A program made the position numbers and the translations under genes. From the NCBI RefSeq assembly GCF_022605725.1, contig NC_065564.1, positions 6,240,698 to 6,304,697 on the forward strand: DNA of 64,000 nucleotides. Reading direction: 5' to 3'. This stretch comes from Anthonomus grandis grandis (taxonomy: Eukaryota > Arthropoda > Insecta > Coleoptera > Curculionidae). Below the pieces are notes generated by a model. The model was not told where the DNA came from and searched no databases. It saw nothing but the letters and a program-made list of their open reading frames with translations. This document shows, in pieces, positions 35,821 to 46,535 of this stretch; the first letter of the stretch is position 1; each line of letters begins with the position of its first letter.

Positions 35821-38800
35821 ATGAAGAAAATCACCTTCGGGAAAATCAGCTCGAATTTCGGGCAAAATGCTTCGGCCCCAACAGGTACTATTGGTACTTT
35901 CGGGCCCCCAAAGGCCATCGAGGTCCTGGAGGACGACAGGGAGGCCCAGCAAGTGAAAGAGGTGATGGGCATCACCAGTTTCGGTAAAAAAGCGAAAAGC
36001 TTCGATATCCAGGAGATGATGAGCCAAGTGAAGGCCACTGCTCGGGAGGTGACCAAGAAGCCCCTGGAGGATAAACCTTTAGAGGAATCCTCTTCGGAGG
36101 ATGATGATAGTAGTGAGGGGGAGAGTGATGGTGACCTCATTGGGCCTCCCATTCCAAGCACTATGCCTGAAAAACCAGTAAAAAGTACTAAAAAGAGTGT
36201 TGAGGATTCAGATGCTGATGAAGATGATGATGATGACGACAGTGAGGTGGAAGAAGACGAGCATTTCTTGCCTGTCAGTGAAAATACCACCATGAGACAC
36301 GGATTAAAAGCCGTAACCGCTTTGACTGTGGACCATAGTGGGGCCAGACTAGCATCAGGTATGAATTAAACCACATTGGCTCACATATATTACTGCTCCT
36401 TTCTCCCCATCCAAGGCTCAGTAGACTATGATGTTAGTTTTTGGGATTTTGCTGGGATGGATTCGAGTCTCAGAAGTTTCCGCACCCTACAGCCTTGCGA
36501 AAATCACCCCATTCGCCATCTACATTACTCCAGCACCGGTGATCTTTTGCTGGTCATTTCTGGGGCTAGACAGGCCAAAGTCGTTGACAGGGACGGATTT
36601 GAAAAGCTGGAAACTGTTAAGGGGGACATGTATATTACGGATATGGCCAGGACTAAGGGACATACAGCCGCTCTGCTTGCTGGACAGTTTAATCCTTGCG
36701 TTAAGGAGGAGTTCTTGACAACTAGTTCAGATGGTAGGTAGTCGGTGTAAAATTATGTGTGAATTAAGTCTGGTGGTCTAGCTGGTCTTTAGCGCAATTG
36801 CCTGAGAAATATCTCTTAACTGCTTGGAAGAATTACAAAAATTGAAGTAATTTTTTGAGTTTTTGACCACTAGTTCCGATTTTAGTGTAAAATTAATCAT
36901 CCGGGAGGCTAAAAGAGTCCCACAGAAGTAAATCTGGTGATCTGGCTGGTTTATAGTGTAACTGCTTGAAAAATGCCTCCGAACTGCCTGGAAGAATCTC
37001 AGAATTTAAGTAATTTTTGGTTTCTTCCAGGCAATTGAATCCCTTTTGTGTAATTGACTGAAAAATATGAAAATATCACTCTACTAGTGGAAATATTCTC
37101 ATGGAACACAAATCAAACTCTGCTCTACAAGTCACTCTATAAAAAAAGTCCCATGGAGTTAAATCTGTTGATCTAGCGGGTCTTTAGTGTAATTGCCTGA
37201 AAAATACCTCCCAATTGCCTGGAAGAATTACAAAAATTAAGTGATATTTTGAGTTTTGAACCACTAGTTCAGATGGCAGGTTTTGTGTGTAAAATTGACC
37301 CTCAGGGAGCTTTAAAAATTCTTATGGAGGTAAATCTGTTGGTCTAGCAGGTCTTTAGTGCCATTTCCTGAAAAATGTCTCCCAACTGCCTGGAAGAATC
37401 ACAAAATTCAGGTAATTTTTTGTTTCTTCCAGGCAATTGAAGCCCTTTTGTGTAATTGACTGAAAAATATGAAAATGTCACTCTACTAGTGGAAATATTC
37501 TCATGGAACACAAATCAAACTCTGCCCTACAAGTCACCCCGTAAAAAAAGTCCCATGGAGTTAAATCTGTTGATCTAGCGGGTCTTTAGTGTAATTGCCT
37601 GAAAAATACCTCCCAACTGCCTGGAAGTATTACAAAAATTAAGTGATATTTTGAGTTTTGAACCACTAGTTCAGATGGCAGGTTTTGTGTGTAAAATTGA
37701 CCCTCGGGGAGCTTAAAAAGGTCCCATGGAGGTAAATCTGTTGGTCTAACGGGTCTTTACTGCGATTGCCTGAAAAGTGCCTCCCAACTGCCTGGAAGAA
37801 TCATAAAATTTAAGTAATTTTTTGTTTCTTCCAGGCAAATGAAGCCCCTTTGTGTAATTGCCTTGAAAATATGAAAATATCACTCTACTAGTGGAAATAT
37901 TTTTATGGAACAAATCAAACTCTTCCCTACAAGTCACTCCATAAAAAAAGTACCATGGAGTTAAATCTGTTGGTCTAGCGGGTCTTTAGTGCGATTGCTT
38001 GAAAAATGCCTCCCAACTGCCTGGAAGAATCGCAGAATTTAAGTAATTTTTTGTTTCTTCCAGGCAATTGAAGCCCTTTTCTGTAATTGACTGAAAAATA
38101 TGAAAACATTACTCTACTAGTGCAAATATTTTTATGGAACACAAATCAAACTTTTCCCTACAAGTCACCTCATAAAAAAAGTCCCATGGAGTTAAATCTG
38201 TTGATCTAGCGGGTCTTTATAGTGTAATTGCTTGAAAAATACCTCCCAATTGCCTGGAAGTATTACAAAAATTAAGTAATCTTTTGAGTGTTTAACCACT
38301 AGTTCAGATGCTAGGTTTTGTGTGTAAAATTGACCCTCGGGGTGCTTTAAAAAGTCTCATGGAGGTGAATCTGTTGGTCTAGCAGGTCTTTAGTGCCATT
38401 TCCTGAAAAATGCCTCCCAACTGCCTGGAAGAATCGCAGAATTTAAGTAATTTTTTGTTTCTTCCAGGCAATTGAAGCCCTTTTCTGTAATTGACTGAAA
38501 AATATGAAAATATTACTCTACTAGTGCAAATATTTTCATGGAACACAAATCAAACTCTATTCTACAAGTCACTCTATAAAAAAAGTCCCATGGAGTTAAA
38601 TCTGTTGATCTAGCGAGTCGTTAGTGTAATTGCCTGGAAGAATTACGAAAATTAAGTAATTTTTTGAGTTTTTAACCACTAGTTCAGATGCTAGGTTTTG
38701 TGTGTAAAATCGACCCTCAGGGAGCTTTAAAAAGTCTCATGGAGGTAAATCTGTTGGTCTAGCGGGTCTTTAGAGCGATTGCTTGAAAAATGCCTCCCAA

Positions 38801-41800
38801 CTGCCTGGAAGAATCACAAAATTTAAGTAATTTTTTGTTTCTTCCAGGCAATTGAAGCCCTTTTGTGTAATTGCCTGGAAAATATGAAAATATCACTCTA
38901 CTACTGGAAATATTCTCATGGAACACAAATCAAACTCTTCCCTACAAGTCACCCCGTAAAAAAAGTCCCATGGAGTTAAATCTGTTGATCTAGCGGGTCT
39001 TTAGTGTAATTGCCTGAAAAATACCTCTCAACTGCCTGGAAGTAATACAAAAATTAAGTAATTTTTTGAGTTGTTGACCACTAGTTCAGATTGTAGGTAT
39101 TGTGTGTAAAATTGATCATCAGGGAGGGTAAAAGAGTCCCATGGAGTTAAATCTGTTGATCTAGAGGGTCTTTAGAGTGTAATTTTTTGAGTTTTTAACC
39201 ACTAGTTCAGACGCTAGGTTCTGTGTGTAAAATCGACCCTCGGGGAGGTTTAAAAAGTCTCATGGAGTTAAATCTGTTGATCTAGTGGGTCTTTATAGTG
39301 TAATTGCTTGAAAAATACCTCCCAATTGCCTGGAAGTATTACAAAAATTAAGTAATCTTTTGAGTGTTTAACCACTAGTTCAGATGCTAGGTTTTGTGTG
39401 TAAAATTGACCCTCGGGGAGCTTTAAAAAGTCTCATGGAGGTAAATCTGTTGGTCTAGCAGGTCTTTAGTGCGATTGCCTGAAAAGTGCCTCCCAACTGC
39501 CCGGAAGAATCGCAGAATTTAAGTAATTTTTTGTTTCTTCCAGGCAGTTGAAGCCCTTTTGTGTAATTGCCTGGAAAAATATGAAAATATCACTCTACTA
39601 GTGGAAATATTCTCATGGAACACAAATCAACCTCTTCCCTACAAGTCACTCCATAAAAAAAGTCCCTTGCAGTTAAATCTGTTGATCTAGTGGGTCTTTA
39701 GTGTAATTGCCTGAAAAATATCCCCCAATTGCCTGGAAGTATTACAAAAATTAGGTAATTTTTTGAGTTTTTAACCACTAGTTCAGATGCTAGGTTTTGT
39801 GTGTAAAATTGACTCCCAGGGAGCTTTAAAAAGTCTCATGGAGGTAAATCTGTTAGTCTAACGGGTCTTTAGTACGATTGCCTGAAAAGTGCCTCCCAAC
39901 TGCCTGGAAGAATCGCAGAATTTAAGTAATTTTTTGTTTCTTCCAGGCAGTTGAAGCCCTTTTGTGTAATTGCCTGGAAAAATATGAAAATATCACTCTA
40001 CTAGTGGAAATATTCTCATGGAACACAAATCAAACTCTGCCCTACAAGTCACCCCATAAAAAAAGTCCCATGGAGCTAAATCTGTTGATCTAGCGGGTCT
40101 TTAGTGTAATTGCCTGAAAAATACCTCCCAATTGCCGGGAAGAATTACAAAATTACAAATATTAAGTCGTATTTTGAGTTTTTAACCACTAGTTCAGATG
40201 CTAGGTTTTGTGTGTAAAAATTGATCCACAGGGAACTTAAAAAAGTCCCATGGAGGTAAATCTGTTGGTCTAACAGGCCTGGAAGAATCACAAAATTTAA
40301 GTAATTTTTTGTTTCTTCCAGGCAATTGAAGCCCTTTTGTGTAATTGCCTGGAAAATATGAAAATATTACTCTACTACTGGAAATATTCTCATGGAACAC
40401 AAATCAACCTCTTCCCTACAAATCACTCCATAAAAAAAGTCCCTTGCAGTTAAATCTGTTGATCTAGTGGGTCTTTAGTGTAATTGCCTGAAAAATACCT
40501 CCCAATTGCCTGGAAGTAATACAAAAATTAATTCATATCTTGAGTGTTTAACCGCTAGTTCAAATGGCAGGTTTTGTGTGTAAAATTGACCCTCGGGAAG
40601 CTTTAAAAAGTCTCATGGAGGTAAATCTGTTGGTCTAGCAGATCTTTAGTGCGATTGCTTGAAAAATGCCTCCCAACTGCCTGGAAGAATCGCAGAATTT
40701 AAGTAATTTTTTGTTTCTTCCAGGCAATTGAAGCCCTTTTGTGTAATTGCCTGGAAAATATGAAAATATCACTCTACTAGTGGAAATATTCTCATGGAAC
40801 ACAAATCAAACTCTGCCCTACAAGTCACCCCGTAAAAAAAGTCCCATGGAGTTAAATCTGTTGATCTAGCGGGTCTTTAGTGTAATTGCCTGAAAAATAC
40901 CTCCCAACTGCCTAGAAGTATTACAAAAATTAAGTAATCTTTTGAGTGTTTAACCACTAGTTCAGAAGGCAGGTTTTGTGTGTAAAATTGACCCTCAGGG
41001 AGCTTTAAAAAGTCTCATGGAGGTAAATTTGTTGGTCTAACGGGTCTTTAGTGTAATTGCTTGAAAATTGACTCCAAACTGCCTGGAAGAATCGCAGAAT
41101 TTAAGTAATTTTTTGTAAAAATATGAAAATATCACAAGTCACCCCATAAAAAAGTCCCATGGAGTTAAATCTGTTGGCCTAGCTGGCCTCCCAACTGCCA
41201 GGAAAATATAAAAATACCACTCTAATAGTGGAAATATTTTCATGAAACTTAAATAAAACTATTTCCTACAAGTCACCTCATCAAAAAAGTCCCATAGGGT
41301 TAAATCCGGCGATCAAACCGGTCTTCAGTTTAACAGTATTTAAAGAATGATTTGATATAGTTTGAAGGGTAACTTATATCAAAGGGCTCTATTTAGGTAC
41401 GGTCCGCACCTGGGACTTCTACCAGGAGGGCAAACAGCACAAGCAAATCATAAAGTGTCGCGCGCAGAACGGCCTCAAGGCCTCCCCCACCGCGGTCGCG
41501 TACAACCGCGACGGTAAAGTGATCGCGTGCGGCTGCGCGGACGGGTCCGTCCAACTGTGGGACTTCCGCAAGAGTTCGGTGGCCCCGGCCGCGCAGCTGC
41601 GCAGGGCGCATCAGCCCGTCGAGATGACCGCGATCAATTTCTCGCACGTCGGCGACCACTTGGTCACGCGCAGCATGGACGAAACGTTAAAACTGTGGGA
41701 CGTGCGCAGCCTGAAGGCGCACCTGAACCAAATCGGTGGGTTGTTCGCGCGTTACGACACCACCGACGCCATCTTCAGTCCGAACGACGCGATGGTGGTG

Positions 41801-42513
41801 ACGGCCGTGTCTATGCAAAAAGGGGAGAAGCACGGGCGCGTAAACGTTTATGACCGTAAGACGTTCGGGTTGGTCAAGTCGTTACCGGTTTCGGACGGGA
41901 GCCACGCCATCAGGGTCAATTGGCACGCGAAGCTCAATCAGATCTTCATCGGGGGCGGCGACGGACACGTCAAGTGCTACTACGACCCGAAAAAGAGTCT
42001 CAGGGGGGTCACTTTGTGCGTTGTCAAGGTAAACTCTGGGCCAACTTCGATTTATTGGGGAGGGTACTTTACTCGGTATGTTTGCAGAGCCACAGGAAGG
42101 CGCAGCATTCGGAGGTGGTGAGCGGGCAGCAAGTGATCACGCCGCACGCCCTCCCGTTGTTCAGGCAAGAGAGACGGAAAACCAGTCGCAAGCAGATGGA
42201 AAAGGACAGACTGGACCCGGTCAAGTCGAAACGTCCGGACTTGCCGATCACTTCGGGGCAGGGGGGACGGGTGGCGTCCAGCGGGGGGACGTTGAGCAGC
42301 TACGTCATCAGGAACTTGGGGCTGAGCAAGCGGGTGAACGACGACCAGGATCCCCGGGAGGCCATTTTGAAGTTCGCCAAGGAGGCCGAGGAGAATCCTT
42401 ACTGGATCGCGCCTGCGTACGCCAAGACGCAACCGAAACCCGTCCTGGATATGGGGACGGAGGGCAGCGGGGAGGACGACGGGGAACCCCAGGAGAAACG
42501 GAGCAAACAGTAA
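35821..42513 (+). CDS. Wdr70: WD40 repeat protein WDR70
   Basis: Exons 35821-36358, 36416-36733, 41397-42028 and 42088-42513 join in phase (1, 1, 0) to 637 residues, close to the vertebrate protein. The N-terminus has FGKKAKSFDIQEMM and two acidic runs; WD40 blades follow (DYDVSFWDFAGMD, DGSVQLWDFRKSS, DETLKLWDVRSLK, HAKLNQIFIGGGDGHVKCYY); the C-terminal family block includes ITPHALPLFRQERR, GGTLSSYVIRNLGL and PREAILKFAKEAEENPYW. WDR70 is reported as a nuclear CUL4-DDB1-associated factor in chromatin and DNA-damage responses; that role is inferred by homology. The start is the first in-frame ATG; the frame is open upstream but has no ATG. Exons 1-2 are AT-rich in third positions and exons 3-4 GC-rich. 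Confidence 0.96.
36740..41370. repeat. 402-bp dimeric satellite in WDR70 intron 2, mariner-derived
   Basis: About eleven units of 402 bp (CTACTAGTGGAAATATTC at 37081, 37483, 37885), each made of two diverged halves of about 166 and 236 bp. Each half carries CATGGAGKTAAATCTGTTGR. Read on the minus strand, this encodes RPARSTDLTPWDFF, a degenerate form of the mariner RSPDLTPLDFF motif. The copy nearest exon 2 (36915-36957) is best preserved, KPARSPDLLLWDSF. Confidence 0.92.
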
Positions 42514-43060
42514 ACTTATTTATTTAGAATAAACATTTAATTGTCGTTATGAGGATTGTTTCTGTTTTGAAATAATAAAATGTTCCCTATACGAAAGTGC
42601 CTAGAAAATAAGTCTCATAGAGTCAGATCTGGAGGTCGCGCCGGTCTAAAAGAAATACCACATTATCACAGGATGAAATAAAATTGCTTGGAAAAAAATT
42701 AAATGCCAAAAAAGCATCTGGCAATTATTTTCTTCATTTGGTTCTCATTTTTGGTTTCATCGTTAATATCTAATCAAATAACACAGTTTGTTAATTTAAA
42801 TTTGATATAATTATATATATGTATATTAATAAATATTTAATACAAAAACAGTGCTATTAGATTGGATATTATAGACGAAAAAACGGTGATTTTTCAGAAG
42901 AATTTCTTACTGGACAAATATTTGGGGTGGGTGGGGGGTTAAGGATTATGTCAATGAAAAACAATGTTTTTGCAGAAAATATATTTTTAATATTTAATTT
43001 AATATTACCATTTTATTAAATTTGATATAATTTTACATATAAATATTAACTATAAAAACA
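42514..43060. other. WDR70 3' flank with mariner motif and dispersed G-rich repeat
   Basis: 42605-42648 encodes RPARPPDLT on the minus strand, another mariner motif remnant. From 42780 there are copies of the dispersed repeat with ACAGTGCTATTAGATTGGAT and a G tract at 42924-42938. Confidence 0.6.
42528..42533 (+). terminator. Polyadenylation signal AATAAA of WDR70
   Basis: AATAAA lies 15 nt after the WDR70 stop codon, with a second AATAAA about 45 nt further. The same arrangement is kept in the duplicated copy at 46.2 kb. Confidence 0.65.
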
Positions 43061-43745
43061 GTAAAGATTACAAATAGGAGAAGTCTTATCTCCAAGAAAA
43101 ATGCATGTAGGTCACTTAGGTAAATGAATTTTGCATTTCGGCTGTGTAAACAGCCATCATCAGATACTAAAATAAAATACAGGTAATTCAAGACAGTATA
43201 AAAAAAGAGCTTATTCGCTATAACAATACAGATTTAGAACTTACCAGAACATTACAAAAAACATATACGTTCACCAAATAAAACAAAAATTACCCGTTAT
43301 CGGGAATAAAAACAACAATAAATAAAAGAATTAAAATTAAAAACATAGTACGATAAGGACATCTACGATTCAAAATATAAAATTTATACTTAGGACGATA
43401 CAGATTTCTACATATTAAAAGAAGATAAGGAACTATTGTATATTAGCGTTGAGTTAAAGAAAAGATTCTAAATTTTGATTAATACAAATGTTATAAGATG
43501 AAAGAGTTAAAAACAATAATGGTAAAAGTTATTTTCTAGGGCTAAATGAATCAAAAAAGCGTAAACTGTCAAACTTAGTTTGCTCATTAATGCATGTGCA
43601 GTCTGGGGAGTTTATGGCCCTATTTATTTCAAATGCTTCCAAGTCCAATTGTAACACTTTCTCACAAACATGCAGAACCTCAGTGTCCCGAGGTAAATTT
43701 CCTGCCATAGCTACACATTTCAAAATAAAAAGTTTGTTTTAATTT
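43060..43745 (-). mobile_element. Penelope-like element 3' end, inverted copy
   Basis: The minus strand encodes EVLHVCEKVLQLDLEAFEIN and FDSLRFFDSFSPRK, the C-terminus downstream of the GIY-YIG nuclease. The 3' flank follows, with CTGATGA at 43157-43163. It mirrors 45085-45715. Confidence 0.8.
43117..43170 (-). ncRNA. Hammerhead-ribozyme-like motif, inverted copy
   Basis: The minus-strand sequence has the same CTGATGA, GGCTGT/ACAGCC stem II, GAAATG and TTTACCTAA as the copy at 45655-45710. The conserved core on both arms supports a structural constraint or a recent common origin. Confidence 0.6.
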
Positions 43746-43748
43746 TAG

Positions 43749-44658
43749 GTGAGAAAGTATCTTAAGAAACAAGGTCTTCCAGAGAAAGCACTTCTCTTAT
43801 TGGATAATGCCCCCAGTCATCCCCCAGTAGAGGAACTTTTATCTGATGATTGACTAATTCAAGTTATGTATATGCCTCCCAATGTGACACCCTAAATTCA
43901 ACCTATGGACCAAAACGTTATTAGGTTGACTAAACTGCATTATCGCTCCATGTTTTTGGCAATGGTTGTAGCTAATAAATCTAAGGACATGAATGTCATT
44001 ATCAAACAATACAATCTCAGGGATGCTATTTTAAACTTATCAAGAGCATGGAATAAATTAGAACCAGCAACCATTAAAAAGTGTTGGAAAAATATTTTCG
44101 AAAGCCAAAGCAATAAAGATCGTGAAGACACAATACCCTTGGCAACTCTTCGTCAAGAATTGCTAAGTCTGAATAGCTTTGTAGAGACTAACCTCAATTT
44201 ATTAAAAGAAATTGATCCAGGGCAAGACTTTCTGGATCAAGATCCAGAGGTTTCTCAGGCTATGGACAAAGTCACTCACGTTGAGGCAGTTTGTATATTT
44301 AGCAGAGGTCTAGAATGGGCAGAGCAAAACAATGCCGACTTCGAGGATATTCAGTCTTTACACAAAATACGTATCCGTCAAATAAAGTTAGATAACTTTT
44401 TTTCTAAAAACAACGGATTAAATATAAATAATGTACATTGTACTTCCTTACATACATATACTTATACATATACATATACATTTTCAACTATGTATTACTA
44501 ACTGTATAACATTTTTTGTTTGATTTTCCAATAAAATATATATTCAAAGTACACATACGTGTTAGTTTATCATGCGATTAACTTTATCCAGTAACATGAA
44601 CTTCCGAAAACATGAACACAGTCATCCCTAATTAGTTCACGTTATCGAGACTCTACTG
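43749..44658 (+). pseudogene. Tigger/pogo-like transposase, 5'-truncated
   Basis: One frame runs from 43749 with two internal stops (in SDD-stop-LIQV and NVTP-stop-IQPMDQ). It has LLLLDNAPSHPP and QPMDQNVI, the central DDE blocks of pogo/Tigger/jerky-like transposases, then an uninterrupted 198-codon stretch from 43905. The 3' end shows a typical Tigger-like terminus, CGAGACTCTACTG, followed by TA at 44659-44660. The 5' half and left terminus are missing. It is embedded between the two inverted Penelope-like arms. Confidence 0.8.
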
Positions 44659-44660
44659 TA

Positions 44661-45715
44661 ATATAATTTTACAAATCGCTCGAAACAATGGATATCCTAT
44701 AAATGTTATTAAGAAGCTATACAACAAACATTTTTTCAAAAAACTTAATAAACCATTACTCAGTAAACCTAACACCCTCGGATCTTATCGATCTATTAGT
44801 TACTTTGGCAACGTCTCTTCTAGTGTCGCACAGTGTTTTAAGTCCAATGAATTTGTCACTAAACCTAATATTTGTTTTAAAACCAAAAACAACTTGGCGA
44901 AACATTTAGTAAACACTAAAGATAAAATACCGATAAGACACCGATCTGGAGTTTACAAGTTAACTTGTTCCCACCCATTATGTGATATCTGTTATGTGAT
45001 ATGAAAATTGAAGTCATAGTCGACGAACATTTAAGGCTTATCACGCGAAATAAAAATACTTTTATTAACAATATCAATTCTCCTTTTGCGAACGACATAT
45101 TAGAGTCTGGGCATAATTTTGATCCGGGACCTAACACTGAGGTTCTGCATGTTTGTGAGAATGGGTTACAATTGGACTTGTTGGAAGTATTTGAAATAAA
45201 TAGAGCCATAAACTCCCCAAACTGCACATGCATTAATGAGCAAACTAAGTTTGACAGTTTACGCTTTTTTGATTTAATTAGCCCTAGAAAATAACTTTTA
45301 CCATTATTGTTTTTAACTCTTTCATCTTATAACATTTATATTATTCAAAATTTAGAATCTTTTCTTTAACTCAACGCTAATATACAATAGTTCCTTATCT
45401 TCTTTTAATATGTAGAAATCTGTATCGTCCTAAGTATAAATTTTATATTTTGAATCGTAGATGTCCTTATCGTACTATGTTTTTAATTTTAATTCTTTTA
45501 TTTATTGTTGTTTTTATTCCCAATAACGGGTAATTTTTGTTTTATTTGGTGAACGTATATGTTTTTTGTAATGTTCTGGTAAGTTCTAAATCTGTATTGT
45601 TATACCGAATAAGTTCTTTTTTAAAACTGTCTTGAATTACCTGTATTTTATTTTAGTATCTGATGATGGCTGTTTACACAGCCGAAATGCAAAATTCATT
45701 TACCTAATATTATAT
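44661..45715 (+). pseudogene. Penelope-like retroelement, RT linker and GIY-YIG end
   Basis: Frame-shifted coding remains: SYFGNVSSSVAQCFKSN, FKTKNNLAKHLVNTKDKIP and SGVYKLTCSHPLCD, which lead into a GIY-YIG endonuclease. The intact 97-codon end (45001-45294) reads TFINNINSPFANDILESGHN, then VLHVCENGLQLDLLEVFEIN. The 3' flank contains a hammerhead-like core at 45660-45687. The N-terminal reverse transcriptase is absent. Family assignment rests on the SGVYKL...CD / LESGHNFDP blocks. Confidence 0.82.
45655..45710 (+). ncRNA. Hammerhead-ribozyme-like motif
   Basis: CTGATGA (45660-45666), a perfect 6-bp stem II GGCTGT/ACAGCC with TTAC loop, GAAA (45684-45687), a possible short stem III ATG/CAT, then TTTACCTAA. 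That segment can pair with upstream TTAGTA, with a bulge, as stem I. Penelope-like elements are known to carry minimal hammerheads. Activity is unproven. Confidence 0.6.
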
Positions 45716-46138
45716 ACACATTCTCCTACAAAATATGGACTTCTATTCAACTATAAAAACAGTGTTATTAGATTAGATAATATGGACGAAAAACGGTGAT
45801 TTTTCAAATGAATTTCTTACTGGGTAAATGTTTGGGGTGGGTGGAGGGGTAAGGGTTGTATTGATATAAATCAATGTTTTTGCAGAAAATGTATATGCAA
45901 TATTGAATTTAATAAAACCGTTTATTTAAATTTGATATAATTTTTTACATAAATATTTAGTATAAAAACAGCGTTATTAAATTGGATAATATCGACGAAA
46001 AACAGTGATTTTTCAGAAGAATTTCATCAAATATTTGAGGTGTAGTAATCGAGTTTAAAACTAATTATGTAAATCCCGTGTCAATCTTTTAAATGCCGAA
46101 ATGTTCTCCCTTGTATAAACAGAATCGTCTGTATAAAC
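45716..46138. repeat. Dispersed G-rich repeat copies
   Basis: Two successive copies of the repeat with ACAGTGTTATTAGATT, ACGGTGATTTTTCA and a G tract at 45832-45845. The same repeat lies on the other side of the Penelope-like block at 42780-43060. No gene is seen. Confidence 0.6.
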
Positions 46139-46380
46139 AGCCCGACCTGGATATGGTGGGAGAGGGTAGCGGGGAGGACGACGGGGAGCCTCAAGAGAAA
46201 CGAAGCAAACAATAAACTTATTTATTAATAATAAACATTTAATTGTTTATGGGATTGTTTCTGTTTTAGCGTTGAAACAATAAAATGTTCCCTATACAAA
46301 TGTGCCCAGAAAATGAGTCCCGTGGGGTTAGATCCGGCGATCGCACCGGTTTAAAATAAATACCACATTAACAAGCTAAA
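46139..46380 (+). pseudogene. Duplicate of the WDR70 last-exon end and 3' UTR
   Basis: KPDLDMVGEGSGEDDGEPQE and EKRSKQ are followed by TAA at 46213-46215, then a 3' UTR matching 42514-42660, including AATAAACATTTAATTG and a mariner motif (PVRSPDLTPRDSF on the minus strand, 46309-46352). It is still in frame and is preceded by an acceptor-like AAACAG, so an alternative terminal exon cannot be excluded. A partial-duplication remnant is more likely. Confidence 0.85.
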
Positions 46381-46386
46381 AATTTG

Positions 46387-46392
46387 TTTATT
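46387..46392 (-). terminator. Polyadenylation signal AATAAA of gelsolin
   Basis: The minus strand reads AATAAA about 145 nt downstream of the gelsolin stop codon. It is a few bases from the end of the plus-strand WDR70 duplicate, so the two are convergent. Confidence 0.6.
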
Positions 46393-46535
46393 ATTATGAT
46401 ATAAATAACAGCAAAAATGCATTTTAAATGAACCTCTGAAAAGGTTTTTGCTATTAGCACACACAAATACAAAATAAAGCTAAAATATTTGTCATATTAT
46501 CAGGTTATCAAATAACAGAACCTGAAAAGCTAAAT

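Noticed and set aside
41527..42527. Long alternative-frame ORFs over WDR70 exons 3-4
   Set aside because: They are GC-rich shadows of the true frame, without homology.
44462..44501. Meaningful C-terminus of the Tigger-like ORF (TYTYTYT run)
   Set aside because: It is translation of a (CATATA)n microsatellite after the conserved region ends at about 44430.
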